Source: Halospina sp040196175
GTDB lineage: Bacteria > Pseudomonadota > Gammaproteobacteria > Pseudomonadales > Oleiphilaceae
Length of the DNA: 64,000 bases
Direction: 5' to 3'
Assembly (NCBI RefSeq): GCF_040196175.1
Contig: NZ_JBEFNF010000001.1
Location: 1,116,001 to 1,180,000, forward strand
Positions 8,593 through 17,138 of the stretch are shown here, one piece after another. Numbering within the stretch: position 1 is the first letter of the stretch; each line of letters opens with the position of its first letter. The position numbers were made by a program, and so were the translations under genes. The notes below the pieces were generated by a model. That model had not been told where the DNA came from. It saw only the letters and a list, made by a program, of their open reading frames with translations, and ran no database searches.

Positions 8593-10935
8593 GTGGATTC
8601 AAGGCTCTCACAGCGTTTATCGTTCCGTCTGACCCGCAATGTGGTGCTTTCAGCGCTCACCCTTGGAATCCTTCTGAACCTGGGCGTGGTGACGCTGGAC
8701 TACTTCAATGCCCGGTCCAACATGAACAGCGAGATCCGGGCACTGATGGAAATCAGCCACAGTCCCGCCTCCCAGATCGCCTACAACATTGATACCCGCC
8801 TGGCAGAAGAGCTTCTGGACGGGTTGCTGCGCCATCCCGCCATCGTTCAGGCGCGCATTGAGGATCCCCAGGGGCGCATCCTGGCACAGCGCCGGCGCCC
8901 TGCCTCCGACAGCCCCTACCGCTGGCTGAGCGACTCATTGTTCCAGCCCCGGCGCGATTACCGCGAGCAGCTCCATGTCTCCCAGCTCGCGGACATGGCA
9001 CTCGGCCATCTCCACGTAACCATCGACACCTACTCTTTCGGCAGCACTTTCCTTGAGCGCGCTGGTTACACTCTACTCAGCGGCTTCATTATGAGCCTTG
9101 CTCTGGCGGGGCTGCTTCTCGTTATTTTCTATATAATGATCACGAAACCGCTGCTACGCGTTGTCAGCGGACTCCAGGACGTTGACTCCGAGAAAGCGGA
9201 AAAGGCGCGTCTGCCAACGCCCCCGCGCCACGAGCACGACGAGATCGGGCTGCTGGTACACATTACCAATGAGCACCTGGACACCATTGATAATAGCCTC
9301 CAGAAACTCCGGGAAGCCGAAGGCCGACTCAAGGATTACAACGAAAGGCTTGCCCAGATCGTTGAGACGCGGACCTCCGAGATCCGGGATAAAAACGAAG
9401 CATTGCAACGCTCCAACAGAGCCCTGATCGAAGCCCGCGAGGAGGCCCTGAAGACAGCCCGGGCAAGGGCCGATTTTCTCGCCAGCATGAGCCATGAGAT
9501 CCGAACCCCCCTGAACGGACTCCTGGGCATGCTGCGGCTGACCCTGGAGGGGCGGCTTAACGCCACCGAGAGAGAGCGCATGGAGCTGGCGCTCGGCGCC
9601 GGTGAGAACCTGGTGGCGCTGGTCAACGATATTCTGGACATTTCCAAGGTCGAGGCGGGCAAGCTTACGCTTGAGCGGATCAGCCTCGACGCTGGTGCGC
9701 TTGCCGAGGAATGCGCAACCCTCTTTGCGCAACAGAGTGCCTGTGCCGCGGATGTCGATATCGTGACGCGCATTGCTCCGGACATCGAACCCGCCTATCT
9801 CGGGGATCCCACCCGGCTGCGCCAGATCATCAATAACCTGATGGGCAACGCCATCAAGTTTACCTCTCAGGGGCAGATCATCCTCAGCTTCGCCCCCGGC
9901 AATAACGGCCTTGAGCTGGTGGTTGAAGATACCGGCATCGGCATGTCTGAGGAGGCCCAGAAGTCAGTTTTCTCTCCCTTTTCCCAGGGACAGGCGGACA
10001 CGGCACGCCGTTTTGGTGGCACCGGACTCGGCCTGACCCTGTGCCGGCAGCTGGTGGACCGAATGGGTGGCACCATCGACGTTGATTCCCGGGAACAGGG
10101 GGGAACCCGGGTCCGTGTCCTCCTACCACTGGAAGTCGACCCGGAAGCGCCTGCCCGCAATGGTGAGAACGACTTCAGTGGCATGCGAGCCCTGTTGCTC
10201 GCCGGACACGATACGCCCCATGAGCCTCCCCTGCAGGATCACCTGCGTTATTGGGGCATCCGGATACAACACCAGACCACCATCCCGCAGGACAGCTCAA
10301 TACTGGATCTGGACAACCAGGACCTGATCATCGTCAACAGCCGGGAACCGGGATGGCAGATTTTACTGGAGCAGATCCAACAGTGCTCGCCTGTGGTTGA
10401 TTTGGGTACCGACGGCGGCGCGCAACGCTCCGAAATCATTCAGTTGCCACTGGTTCGCCGGCAGCTGGTGAACACGCTACGGATCTGTATCGGCCTGACG
10501 GCTGCGGCGTCCGAGTCGCACAGCAGCGCGCCACGCGCCACTGTTGCCCTGGATGTCCTGCTGGTCGAAGACAACCGGGTAAACCAGATGGTGGCCAGCG
10601 GCATGTTGCGCAAACTGGGCCACCGGGTAACGATCCGCGAAAACGGCGAGCAGGCTCTGGAATACCTGCGCCACCATAGCGGTGACCTGGTTCTGATGGA
10701 CTGCCAGATGCCAGTCATGGACGGTTTTGAGGCGACCCGACAGCTGCGCGCCATGAGCGGACTGGAACATATTCCAGTGATTGCGGTTACCGCCAACGCC
10801 ATGGAAGGCGACCGCGAGCAGTGCCTGAATGCCGGAATGAACGACTACCTCACCAAGCCCTACAGCATCGAAGCCATGCGGGAGGTTCTGGAGCGCTGGA
10901 GTGGCACGGATGGCGTTCAGCTTTCCCGCGGCTGA
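8593..10935 (+). CDS. Membrane-bound hybrid sensor histidine kinase
   Basis: A 780-residue two-component sensor starting at GTG with AAGGGA 9 bases upstream. Membrane segments lie at about 18-36 and 158-183 with a periplasmic sensor of 120 residues between them. A HAMP linker (185-240), a coiled coil, a HisKA domain with SHEIRTPLNG (phospho-acceptor H301) and an HATPase domain with N, G1 and G2 boxes (IINNLMGNAIKF, DTGIGM, GGTGLGLTL) follow. Residues 530-640 look like a degenerate receiver without the acidic pocket. A complete receiver at 647-765 has the phospho-acceptor D703 in LMDCQMPVMDG. No Hpt domain is present, so a separate phosphotransfer protein would be needed for relay. The input signal is unknown. 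Its end overlaps convergent msrB by 19 bases. Confidence 0.92.
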   Translation: MDSRLSQRLSFRLTRNVVLSALTLGILLNLGVVTLDYFNARSNMNSEIRALMEISHSPASQIAYNIDTRLAEELLDGLLRHPAIVQARIEDPQGRILAQRRRPASDSPYRWLSDSLFQPRRDYREQLHVSQLADMALGHLHVTIDTYSFGSTFLERAGYTLLSGFIMSLALAGLLLVIFYIMITKPLLRVVSGLQDVDSEKAEKARLPTPPRHEHDEIGLLVHITNEHLDTIDNSLQKLREAEGRLKDYNERLAQIVETRTSEIRDKNEALQRSNRALIEAREEALKTARARADFLASMSHEIRTPLNGLLGMLRLTLEGRLNATERERMELALGAGENLVALVNDILDISKVEAGKLTLERISLDAGALAEECATLFAQQSACAADVDIVTRIAPDIEPAYLGDPTRLRQIINNLMGNAIKFTSQGQIILSFAPGNNGLELVVEDTGIGMSEEAQKSVFSPFSQGQADTARRFGGTGLGLTLCRQLVDRMGGTIDVDSREQGGTRVRVLLPLEVDPEAPARNGENDFSGMRALLLAGHDTPHEPPLQDHLRYWGIRIQHQTTIPQDSSILDLDNQDLIIVNSREPGWQILLEQIQQCSPVVDLGTDGGAQRSEIIQLPLVRRQLVNTLRICIGLTAAASESHSSAPRATVALDVLLVEDNRVNQMVASGMLRKLGHRVTIRENGEQALEYLRHHSGDLVLMDCQMPVMDGFEATRQLRAMSGLEHIPVIAVTANAMEGDREQCLNAGMNDYLTKPYSIEAMREVLERWSGTDGVQLSRG

Positions 10936-11315
10936 AGCTCCAGCGCCGCCGAATTGATGCAGTAACGCAGTCCGGTTGGATCCGGACCATCCGGAAACAC
11001 ATGCCCCAAATGGGCCTCACACTGGGCGCAAAGCGCCTCGGTGCGGACCATACCGTGACTGCGGTCCACCCGTTCCGTCACCGCTTCTTCGTTGACCGGC
11101 TGCCAGTAACTGGGCCACCCAGAGCCGGAATCAAACTTGTGACGAGCATCAAACAACGGCTCACCACAACAGATGCAGCAGTAGACGCCGTCCTTTTTAC
11201 AATCGTTATACTCGCCGCTGAACGGCTTTTCCGTGCCACCCTCACGGGTAACGCGGTAACTTTCCGGGGATAGGCTCTCGAGCCATTCCTGATCCGAGCG
11301 GTTTACTTTTGTCAT
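10917..11315 (-). CDS. msrB: Peptide-methionine (R)-S-oxide reductase MsrB
   Basis: MsrB reduces the R-isomer of methionine sulfoxide in oxidised proteins, using thioredoxin. The 132-residue protein has the zinc-binding CxxC pairs (CCICC and CAQCEAHLGH) and the catalytic cysteine in RYCINSAAL near the C-terminus. Length matches the E. coli enzyme (137). It is transcribed toward the sensor kinase and overlaps it at the 3' ends by 19 bases. Its 5' end is 55 bases from alaA, which reads the other way, so regulatory elements for both must lie in that short gap. Confidence 0.96.
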   Translation of the reverse strand: MTKVNRSDQEWLESLSPESYRVTREGGTEKPFSGEYNDCKKDGVYCCICCGEPLFDARHKFDSGSGWPSYWQPVNEEAVTERVDRSHGMVRTEALCAQCEAHLGHVFPDGPDPTGLRYCINSAALELQPRES

Positions 11316-11369
11316 TTCGCAGGCCTCCGCTACAATGCCGTGTGCGCCAACTCAGGGGTTTACAATAGA

Positions 11370-12587
11370 ATGCAGCAATTTGAAAAATCCGCCAAGCTCG
11401 AGAACGTCTGCTACGACATCCGTGGTCCCGTCCAGCAGGAAGCCCACCGGCTCGAAGAGGAAGGTCACCGGATCCTTAAACTCAACATCGGTAACCCCGG
11501 CGCATTCGGCCTTGACATTCCCGAGGAGATCCAGCAAGACGTCGTTCACAACCTGCCGGTGGCTCAGAGCTACTGCGATTCCAAAGGCTTGTTCTCCGCA
11601 CGCAAGGCGGTGATGCAGTACAGCCAGCAGATTGGCATCCCGGATGTGGACATCGACGATGTCTTCATCGGTAACGGGGTGAGTGAGCTGATCGTCATGT
11701 CCATGCAGGCACTGCTCAACACCGGTGATGAGGTTTTGATTCCCGCTCCGGATTACCCACTCTGGACGGCCGCCACCACCCTTTCCAGTGGTCGCCCTGT
11801 GCACTACCACTGTGATGAGCAGCAGGACTGGTACCCGGATATCGACGATATCCGTGCCAAGATCACCTCGCGCACCCGTGCCATTGTTCTGATCAACCCC
11901 AACAACCCCACCGGCGCCGTCTATTCTGCGGATCTTCTGGAACAGGTCATCCGCCTGGCCCGCGAACACGACCTGGTGGTGCTGGCCGACGAGATCTACG
12001 ATAAGATCCTTTATGATGGCAACCGCCACGTACCGGCGGCATCGCTGGCAAACGACATCCTGTTCTTCACCTATGGTGGTCTCTCCAAGAATTACCGAGC
12101 TGCAGGCTACCGTGCCGGCTGGATGATCATCAGCGGCGCCAAGCACCGCGCAGAGGGGCTAATCGAAGGCATCAACATGCTGGCCTCGATGCGGCTATGC
12201 TCCAATGTACCGGCGCAAACCGCCATCCAGACCTCTCTAGGCGGCTATCAGTCCATTGATGACCTCGTCGTTTCCGGTGGTCGCCTCTGCGAGCAGCGGG
12301 ACCTGGCCTGGAAGATGCTGAATGACATTCCCGGGGTGAGCTGCGTCAAGCCCAAGGGCGCGCTTTACCTGTTTCCCCGTCTGGATCCGGAAATGTACCC
12401 CATCCACAACGACGAGAAGATGGTGTATGACCTGCTGCGACAGGAGCAAATGCTGCTAGTGCATGGCTCAGCCTTCAATCTGCCGGATAACCAGCACTTC
12501 CGGGTGGTCTTCCTGCCTCGGGTGGATATGCTCGAGGATGCCATCGGCCGCCTGGGTCGCTTCCTCGAGCATTACCGTCAGGACTGA
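11370..12587 (+). CDS. alaA: Alanine transaminase AlaA (glutamate-pyruvate aminotransferase)
   Basis: A PLP-dependent class I aminotransferase of 405 residues, very close to E. coli AlaA, which transfers the amino group from glutamate to pyruvate. The N-terminus MQQFEKSAKLENVCYDIRGP aligns with the E. coli start, so I placed the start at 11370 rather than the GTG 30 bases upstream. The PLP lysine is K240 in YGGLSKNYRAAGYRAGW. NPNNPTGAVYS and ADEIYDKILYDG are the other cofactor-binding segments. It is followed after 11 bases by a small gene of unknown function. Confidence 0.95.
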   Translation: MQQFEKSAKLENVCYDIRGPVQQEAHRLEEEGHRILKLNIGNPGAFGLDIPEEIQQDVVHNLPVAQSYCDSKGLFSARKAVMQYSQQIGIPDVDIDDVFIGNGVSELIVMSMQALLNTGDEVLIPAPDYPLWTAATTLSSGRPVHYHCDEQQDWYPDIDDIRAKITSRTRAIVLINPNNPTGAVYSADLLEQVIRLAREHDLVVLADEIYDKILYDGNRHVPAASLANDILFFTYGGLSKNYRAAGYRAGWMIISGAKHRAEGLIEGINMLASMRLCSNVPAQTAIQTSLGGYQSIDDLVVSGGRLCEQRDLAWKMLNDIPGVSCVKPKGALYLFPRLDPEMYPIHNDEKMVYDLLRQEQMLLVHGSAFNLPDNQHFRVVFLPRVDMLEDAIGRLGRFLEHYRQD

Positions 12588-12598
12588 CAGAGGCGTCC

Positions 12599-13033
12599 AT
12601 GGCCGATCTTCACATCGAGGATTTCTACCGGGACACGGCAGCGATCCTCATCCACCTCTACAACCGATTCCCGCGTAAGGGAGCGGTGTTCGTGGAGGAC
12701 ATCGCAGGTGACGACGAACCTGATGAATTCGGCCTGCACAGCAGCCGGCATATGGCCTGTTTCGGCGCCATGCTGTGGCTGGCGGAGGAAGGGTTGCTGC
12801 GCTATGAATCCGTGATCGGTCAGGACGCCATTGATCAGGCTGTGCTCACAGCCGAGTGCTTCAACCGCTTGGCAACCCAGTATCCGGAAGGCGAAGCCGC
12901 CGGCGACAGCGGGCTGGTGCGTGAGGCCGCTCTGGCCGTTAACCGCATACGCCAGTGCATGGCCGGTGCTACCTCCACGGAACTGTCCGAGACGGTTCAC
13001 CAGTTCCTCTTTGACCCCCCTACCCGAAACTGA
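12599..13033 (+). CDS. Small protein of unknown function, possibly winged-helix
   Basis: I do not recognise this 144-residue protein. It has no signal peptide or membrane segment. The first 70 residues (LYNRFPRKGAVFVEDI, then HMACFGAMLWLAEEGLLRYE) have the helix pattern and a final short strand that would suit a winged-helix fold; this is a guess from pattern. The second half is helical. It begins 11 bases after alaA with AGAGGCG as a ribosome site, so it is probably cotranscribed with alaA. It could be a regulator or an adaptor; nothing shows which. Confidence 0.65.
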   Translation: MADLHIEDFYRDTAAILIHLYNRFPRKGAVFVEDIAGDDEPDEFGLHSSRHMACFGAMLWLAEEGLLRYESVIGQDAIDQAVLTAECFNRLATQYPEGEAAGDSGLVREAALAVNRIRQCMAGATSTELSETVHQFLFDPPTRN

Positions 13034-13059
13034 ACATTTCTCCATGGGCGATTTTCAGG

Positions 13060-13089
13060 CTTGAATACCGTTACGCAACCCCCACTATA
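13060..13089 (+). promoter_or_regulatory. Putative sigma-32 (RpoH) promoter of htpX
   Basis: CTTGAA at 13060-13065 is a perfect RpoH -35 core. After 14 bases comes CCCCACTA at 13080-13087, close to the RpoH -10 consensus CCCCATNT. The spacing lies in the known 13-17 range. It is 42 bases before the start of htpX, a member of the heat-shock regulon in E. coli. Confidence 0.65.
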
Positions 13090-13131
13090 AGGCGTTGAAT
13101 AACGGCATCCCCACTCAGGAGATCTGACTCA

Positions 13132-14016
13132 ATGAGAATACTGCTTCTGCTCGCTACAAATCTGGCGGTCATCATCCTGGCCAGTGTTACATTGCGCCTT
13201 CTGGGTTTCGACAGCTACTTCGAACAGCAGGGGCTCAACTTCACTGCCTTGCTGATCTTCGCCGCCGTCATTGGTTTTGGCGGTTCCTTTGTCTCACTGC
13301 TGCTCTCCAAGTGGATCGCTAAGAAATCCACCCGGGCGCGGATCATCGAGAACCCATCCAACCCGGCGGAGCAATGGCTGCTCGAAACCGTGCAGCAGAT
13401 CGCCCGGGAGGCCGGCGTAAAGACGCCGGAAGTGGCCATCTTCCCGGCTCAACAGTCCAATGCTTTTGCCACCGGCTGGAACCGTAACGACGCCCTGGTG
13501 GCCATTAGCGAAGGCATGCTGCAGCGCTTCAACAAGGATGAGATCCGCGCCGTTCTGGCCCATGAGATGGGCCACGTCGCCAGCGGCGATATGGTGACGC
13601 TCACGCTGATCCAGGGCGTGGTAAACACGTTTGTGATCTTTCTGGCCCGGGTGGTGGGCTCTTTTGTCGATCGTGCCGTGTTCAAAAACGACGGTGGTCA
13701 CGGCATCGGGTTCATCATCGTGACCATTGCGGCGGAAATTGTTCTGGGCATTCTCGCCAGCACCATTGTGTTCTGGTTTTCGAGACGCAGAGAATTCCGG
13801 GCCGATGCCGCAGGGGCTCGTTGGGGCAGCAATGAGGCGATGATATCAGCCCTGCAGCGGCTCAAGCGCGAAGCAGGCATGCCCGATGAAATGCCGGACA
13901 GCATGCAGGCCTTTGGCATCACCAGTGGCCTGCGTTCAGGCATTCAGAAACTGTTCGCCAGCCACCCGCCACTGGATGAGCGCATTGAGGCACTGCGCAA
14001 CCGGACCCATCAGTAA
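13132..14016 (+). CDS. htpX: Membrane zinc metalloprotease HtpX
   Basis: HtpX is an inner-membrane M48 protease that helps clear misfolded membrane proteins, alongside FtsH. The 294-residue protein has two N-terminal membrane segments (about 3-22 and 38-58), the zinc-binding HEMGH at 144-148, two further hydrophobic segments (about 157-175 and 192-216), and the third zinc ligand E221 in REFRADAAGAR. Length and layout match E. coli HtpX (293). A heat-shock-type promoter lies directly upstream. The end overlaps convergent pdxB by 7 bases. Confidence 0.97.
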   Translation: MRILLLLATNLAVIILASVTLRLLGFDSYFEQQGLNFTALLIFAAVIGFGGSFVSLLLSKWIAKKSTRARIIENPSNPAEQWLLETVQQIAREAGVKTPEVAIFPAQQSNAFATGWNRNDALVAISEGMLQRFNKDEIRAVLAHEMGHVASGDMVTLTLIQGVVNTFVIFLARVVGSFVDRAVFKNDGGHGIGFIIVTIAAEIVLGILASTIVFWFSRRREFRADAAGARWGSNEAMISALQRLKREAGMPDEMPDSMQAFGITSGLRSGIQKLFASHPPLDERIEALRNRTHQ

Positions 14017-15140
14017 ATAAGGGTGAAACCGGCGCCCTCAAGCTGCCGGTTCACAACGGGATTGCCGCTGGCCGGCAGATGGTGGAAACCAAATTCCCGG
14101 CGCACGGGGTATTCCTTTCGCAGTCGGTCAAACGCACTGGCTCGCTCGGTTTGGGGCGCGGCTAGTGTCGCCCGGAGCTCGCCGGAATCCCGGCGCGGGT
14201 CATAAGCGGCGCGTAGTGTCGCCTCCAGATCGTCTGGAACCGCCTCCAGCTCAACTGGCTCCGGCACCAGGGCTTCTAGCCGAACAGTTGAATCCGCGCC
14301 AAGCCATACACTCAGGGCCCGCGCCAGCATCACAGTGCCTCTGAGTTTGCCTTCCAGACTGTAGCCGGCAATGTGCGGGGTGGCGATGCTTACCTTTTGC
14401 GCCAGCTGAGGGTCAATCAGAGGCTCACCTTCCCATACGTCCAGTGCTGCCCAGGGGCCGCCGTCGCTGGCTTCCAGCCGCTCAAGCAACGCCGCATTGT
14501 CGACGACCGCACCCCGTCCGGCGCTTACCAGCGCCTGATCCGGCGTCAACGCCTCGACCACCGGCGCATCCAGCAGGTGCTCCGTGGGCCAGGGGCCACT
14601 GCGCACCAGTGGCGCATGCAACGCAATCCGGTCACAGGCCAGCACGTCTTCAAGCGTTGCCAGTCCCGTAACACCGGTTTCCGCCAGCGGCGGATCCGTA
14701 ACCTGGGTTTCAATACCCAGAGCCTTCAGGCGCTGATGAACGCGGCTTCCAACATTGCCGTAGCCTACGATGCCAACAGAGCCGTCCGTCAGCTGCCGCC
14801 CCTGAGCTTTCGCCGCCAGCGCCAGTACCGCCAGCACGTAATCAGCAACCGCCTCGGCATTGCACCCCGGTGCGGAGACCCAGGTGATGCCCTGCGCATC
14901 AAGCCAGCCGGTATCCAGATGATCCGTGCCAATGGTAGCCGTGCCTACCCAGCGTACCGGTGTTCCCGCCAGAAGACTCTCATCAACACGCGTGACAGAA
15001 CGGACAAGAAGAACATCTATATCCAGAAGATCGGACTGGCGGATGGCCCGACCCGGGAGGGTTTTAACTGTGCCGTGATCGGCGAAGCAAGCGCCCAGTG
15101 CCGGTATATTCTCGTCGGCAAGAATGCGCAGCCCGCTCAT
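14010..15140 (-). CDS. pdxB: Erythronate-4-phosphate dehydrogenase PdxB
   Basis: PdxB oxidises 4-phosphoerythronate in the pathway to pyridoxal 5'-phosphate. The 376-residue protein has the D-2-hydroxyacid dehydrogenase layout: LADENIP at the N-terminus, the nucleotide-binding GYGNVGSRV segment, the catalytic Arg in LVSAGRGAVVD, and the His in TPHIAGYSLEGK. The C-terminal PdxB dimerisation region follows. E. coli PdxB is 378 residues. The start codon overlaps the rhlB stop by 4 bases, making it the last gene of an epmC-rhlB-pdxB operon. Confidence 0.96.
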   Translation of the reverse strand: MSGLRILADENIPALGACFADHGTVKTLPGRAIRQSDLLDIDVLLVRSVTRVDESLLAGTPVRWVGTATIGTDHLDTGWLDAQGITWVSAPGCNAEAVADYVLAVLALAAKAQGRQLTDGSVGIVGYGNVGSRVHQRLKALGIETQVTDPPLAETGVTGLATLEDVLACDRIALHAPLVRSGPWPTEHLLDAPVVEALTPDQALVSAGRGAVVDNAALLERLEASDGGPWAALDVWEGEPLIDPQLAQKVSIATPHIAGYSLEGKLRGTVMLARALSVWLGADSTVRLEALVPEPVELEAVPDDLEATLRAAYDPRRDSGELRATLAAPQTERASAFDRLRKEYPVRREFGFHHLPASGNPVVNRQLEGAGFTLIY

Positions 15141-16474
15141 CCTGAGCGGTCGTGCCGACGGCGCCGATTGCCGGATGGATCGGTTGCGGATTTGTCCTTC
15201 CTGTCGCTGGTCGCTTCGCGAGGCGGTTTCTCCGGCTCGGGCAGCGCTACCATCAGCGGGTCTGGAGGGCGCACGAAGGTCAATGACTGGCTCAGGTAAT
15301 TTTCCAGATCCGGCAATACAAAGCTGTCATCCTCGCCCGCCAGCGTCACCGACGTACCATAGGCCCCGGCTCTACCAGTACGCCCAATCCGGTGGACGTA
15401 ATCCTCCGGGTTGTCGGGGAGATTGTAGTTGAATACGTGCGAGACGTTCTCCACATGAATACCACGGGCCGCGACATCCGTAGCAACCAACGCCTGGATA
15501 TCGCCCTCTTTGAACCGGTTAAGGGTACTGATACGCTTATTCTGGGCAATTTCACCGGACAGCAGCGCTGAACGAATACCGTGACGGTGGAGCTTCTCTT
15601 CAAGATTGCGTGTCTGATCCCGCCGATTGGCGAATACGATGGCCCGGCTGACCTCGTCCCGCTTGAGATAGTTGATGAGCACCATTTCTTTGTCAGCATC
15701 GCTGACGGTAAAAAAGAGCTGCTCAACCCTTTCCGCCGCTTTGCTTTCCGGCTCAATCTCAATGAATTCAGCCGCCTCACTCCACATCGCAGCCAGGTTG
15801 AGCACATCCTGGTTGAAAGTGGCACTGAACAGCACCGTCTGGCGCCTCGACTTTGGTGTGCAATGGCGAATGATCTTCTTAACATCCGGAATGAAGCCCA
15901 TATCAAGCATCCGATCCGCCTCATCCAGGATAAGAACCTCAACCTGATCCAGGAAGAGATCCTTGCTGCCAAGAAAATCCAGCAGCCGACCGGGAGTGGC
16001 GACGAGAATATCAATGGCTTCGCCGCGCACCTGATTGCGCTGCTGCTCATAGTTCATACCGCCCACAGTCGTGACCACGTTATGGTTGCTGTGGCGCGTC
16101 AGCGCCTGCCCATCCCGAGCGATCTGCATTGCCAGCTCGCGGGTCGGCGCCAGCGCCAGAACCCGCGGCTCACTGGCATAACGGTGTTCAAAGGGGATGG
16201 GATTGTCCAGCATGCGCTGGATGGCGCTGATCAGGAAAGCAGCAGTTTTTCCAGTCCCCGTCTGCGCCTGGCCGATTAAATCCAGCCCCTTCAGCGTCCG
16301 GGGGAGCGCCTCACCCTGAATGCCAGTGCATTGCTCAAAGCCCAGCTCATCGATGGCCCGCTGGAGCCGCTCGTCCAAGTTGAAATCCCGGAATCTCGGC
16401 TGCTGCACCGGCTTCTCCTCTGGCGCTGATGCCGCTGGCTCAGTTTCCGTTGGTGTTTCGGATTGGTCGCTCAT
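15137..16474 (-). CDS. rhlB: ATP-dependent RNA helicase RhlB
   Basis: A 445-residue DEAD-box helicase; in E. coli RhlB unwinds RNA within the RNA degradosome. The Q motif region (GFEQCTGIQ), motif I AQTGTGKT (70-77), motif II DEAD in LILDEADRMLDMGF, SAT in LFSATF, and the C-terminal motifs including HRIGRTGRAG are all readable. Residues 1-26 are an acidic, low-complexity leader, and about 35 residues at the C-terminus are basic. The start at 16474 follows an excellent GAGGAGG site and overlaps the epmC stop by 4 bases. RhlB rather than another DEAD-box helicase is chosen from the sequence of the core; RhlE would be the alternative. Confidence 0.88.
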   Translation of the reverse strand: MSDQSETPTETEPAASAPEEKPVQQPRFRDFNLDERLQRAIDELGFEQCTGIQGEALPRTLKGLDLIGQAQTGTGKTAAFLISAIQRMLDNPIPFEHRYASEPRVLALAPTRELAMQIARDGQALTRHSNHNVVTTVGGMNYEQQRNQVRGEAIDILVATPGRLLDFLGSKDLFLDQVEVLILDEADRMLDMGFIPDVKKIIRHCTPKSRRQTVLFSATFNQDVLNLAAMWSEAAEFIEIEPESKAAERVEQLFFTVSDADKEMVLINYLKRDEVSRAIVFANRRDQTRNLEEKLHRHGIRSALLSGEIAQNKRISTLNRFKEGDIQALVATDVAARGIHVENVSHVFNYNLPDNPEDYVHRIGRTGRAGAYGTSVTLAGEDDSFVLPDLENYLSQSLTFVRPPDPLMVALPEPEKPPREATSDRKDKSATDPSGNRRRRHDRSG

Positions 16475-17049
16475 TGCACCTCCTCTGATCCAGTCAGTTG
16501 CGCCCGGGTGTAAGCATAACGCTGAAAATGGCGCGCTGTGCCATACCAAACCTGGAGCGCCTCCAGAAACCGTGCTGCTCGAGGGGGCATGCCCTCATCC
16601 AGGCAGTACCGTGCTTGAGCATACACCCGGTCGGCAAAGCGCTCACGCTGGCCGGGAACCTCACCGGCAAGATTATCCATGCTCAAATGGAAACGGCGTC
16701 CAGCCGCCACAGTGAACAGCCATTCAAACGCCTGGGGTCGGGCCTCGACCAGCTCAAACAGGGCCTGGCGATCCGTATCCCGGCCATCGGGCTCGTACCA
16801 GTAACCGTAGTCATAAAACTGGCGACGACGCTGGCCGGCAATGCACCAGTGGCTAATCTCGTGCAGGGCACTGGCGAGAAAACCGTGGGCAAATACTATC
16901 CGATTCCACCGACACCCGCCATCGGCCGGCAGGTACTCTGGCTCATCGCCACCAGGCACCAGTATGGTGGCATGAGTCGGCTGGAAAAGGCCGTTGAACA
17001 GTCGCACAACATCCGCGTAAGCATCGGGGAGTGGTTCATCTGATATCAT
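16471..17049 (-). CDS. epmC: Elongation factor P hydroxylase EpmC (YfcM)
   Basis: EpmC adds the final hydroxyl group to the beta-lysyl-lysine of elongation factor P. The 192-residue protein carries the metal-binding HEISH at 63-67 followed by WCIAGQRRR and the conserved FYDYGYWYEPDGR, matching E. coli YfcM. It is the first gene of an operon with rhlB and pdxB, joined by 4-base overlaps. Its presence implies that EpmA and EpmB are encoded elsewhere, which this window cannot show. It reads away from dsbD, about 90 bases off. Confidence 0.92.
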   Translation of the reverse strand: MISDEPLPDAYADVVRLFNGLFQPTHATILVPGGDEPEYLPADGGCRWNRIVFAHGFLASALHEISHWCIAGQRRRQFYDYGYWYEPDGRDTDRQALFELVEARPQAFEWLFTVAAGRRFHLSMDNLAGEVPGQRERFADRVYAQARYCLDEGMPPRAARFLEALQVWYGTARHFQRYAYTRAQLTGSEEVQ

Positions 17050-17091
17050 GGCGCCAGTCTAGGGATTGTGCCGCAACCTGCAAGCCTTCGT

Positions 17092-17097
17092 TATAAT
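17092..17097 (+). promoter_or_regulatory. Putative -10 element for dsbD
   Basis: TATAAT lies 42 bases before the inferred dsbD start, in the gap to divergent epmC. The -35 region has only a partial match (TTGTGC at 17066-17071, spacing 20). A plausible but unproven sigma-70 promoter. Confidence 0.4.
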
Positions 17098-17138
17098 GGT
17101 CGTATCAAGTTTATAGCCGATCCACAGGAGTCACTAAC

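Noticed and set aside
14373..15299. Plus-strand open frame opposite pdxB and rhlB
   Set aside because: Rich in Arg, Gln and His without any domain, and fully antisense to two conserved genes.
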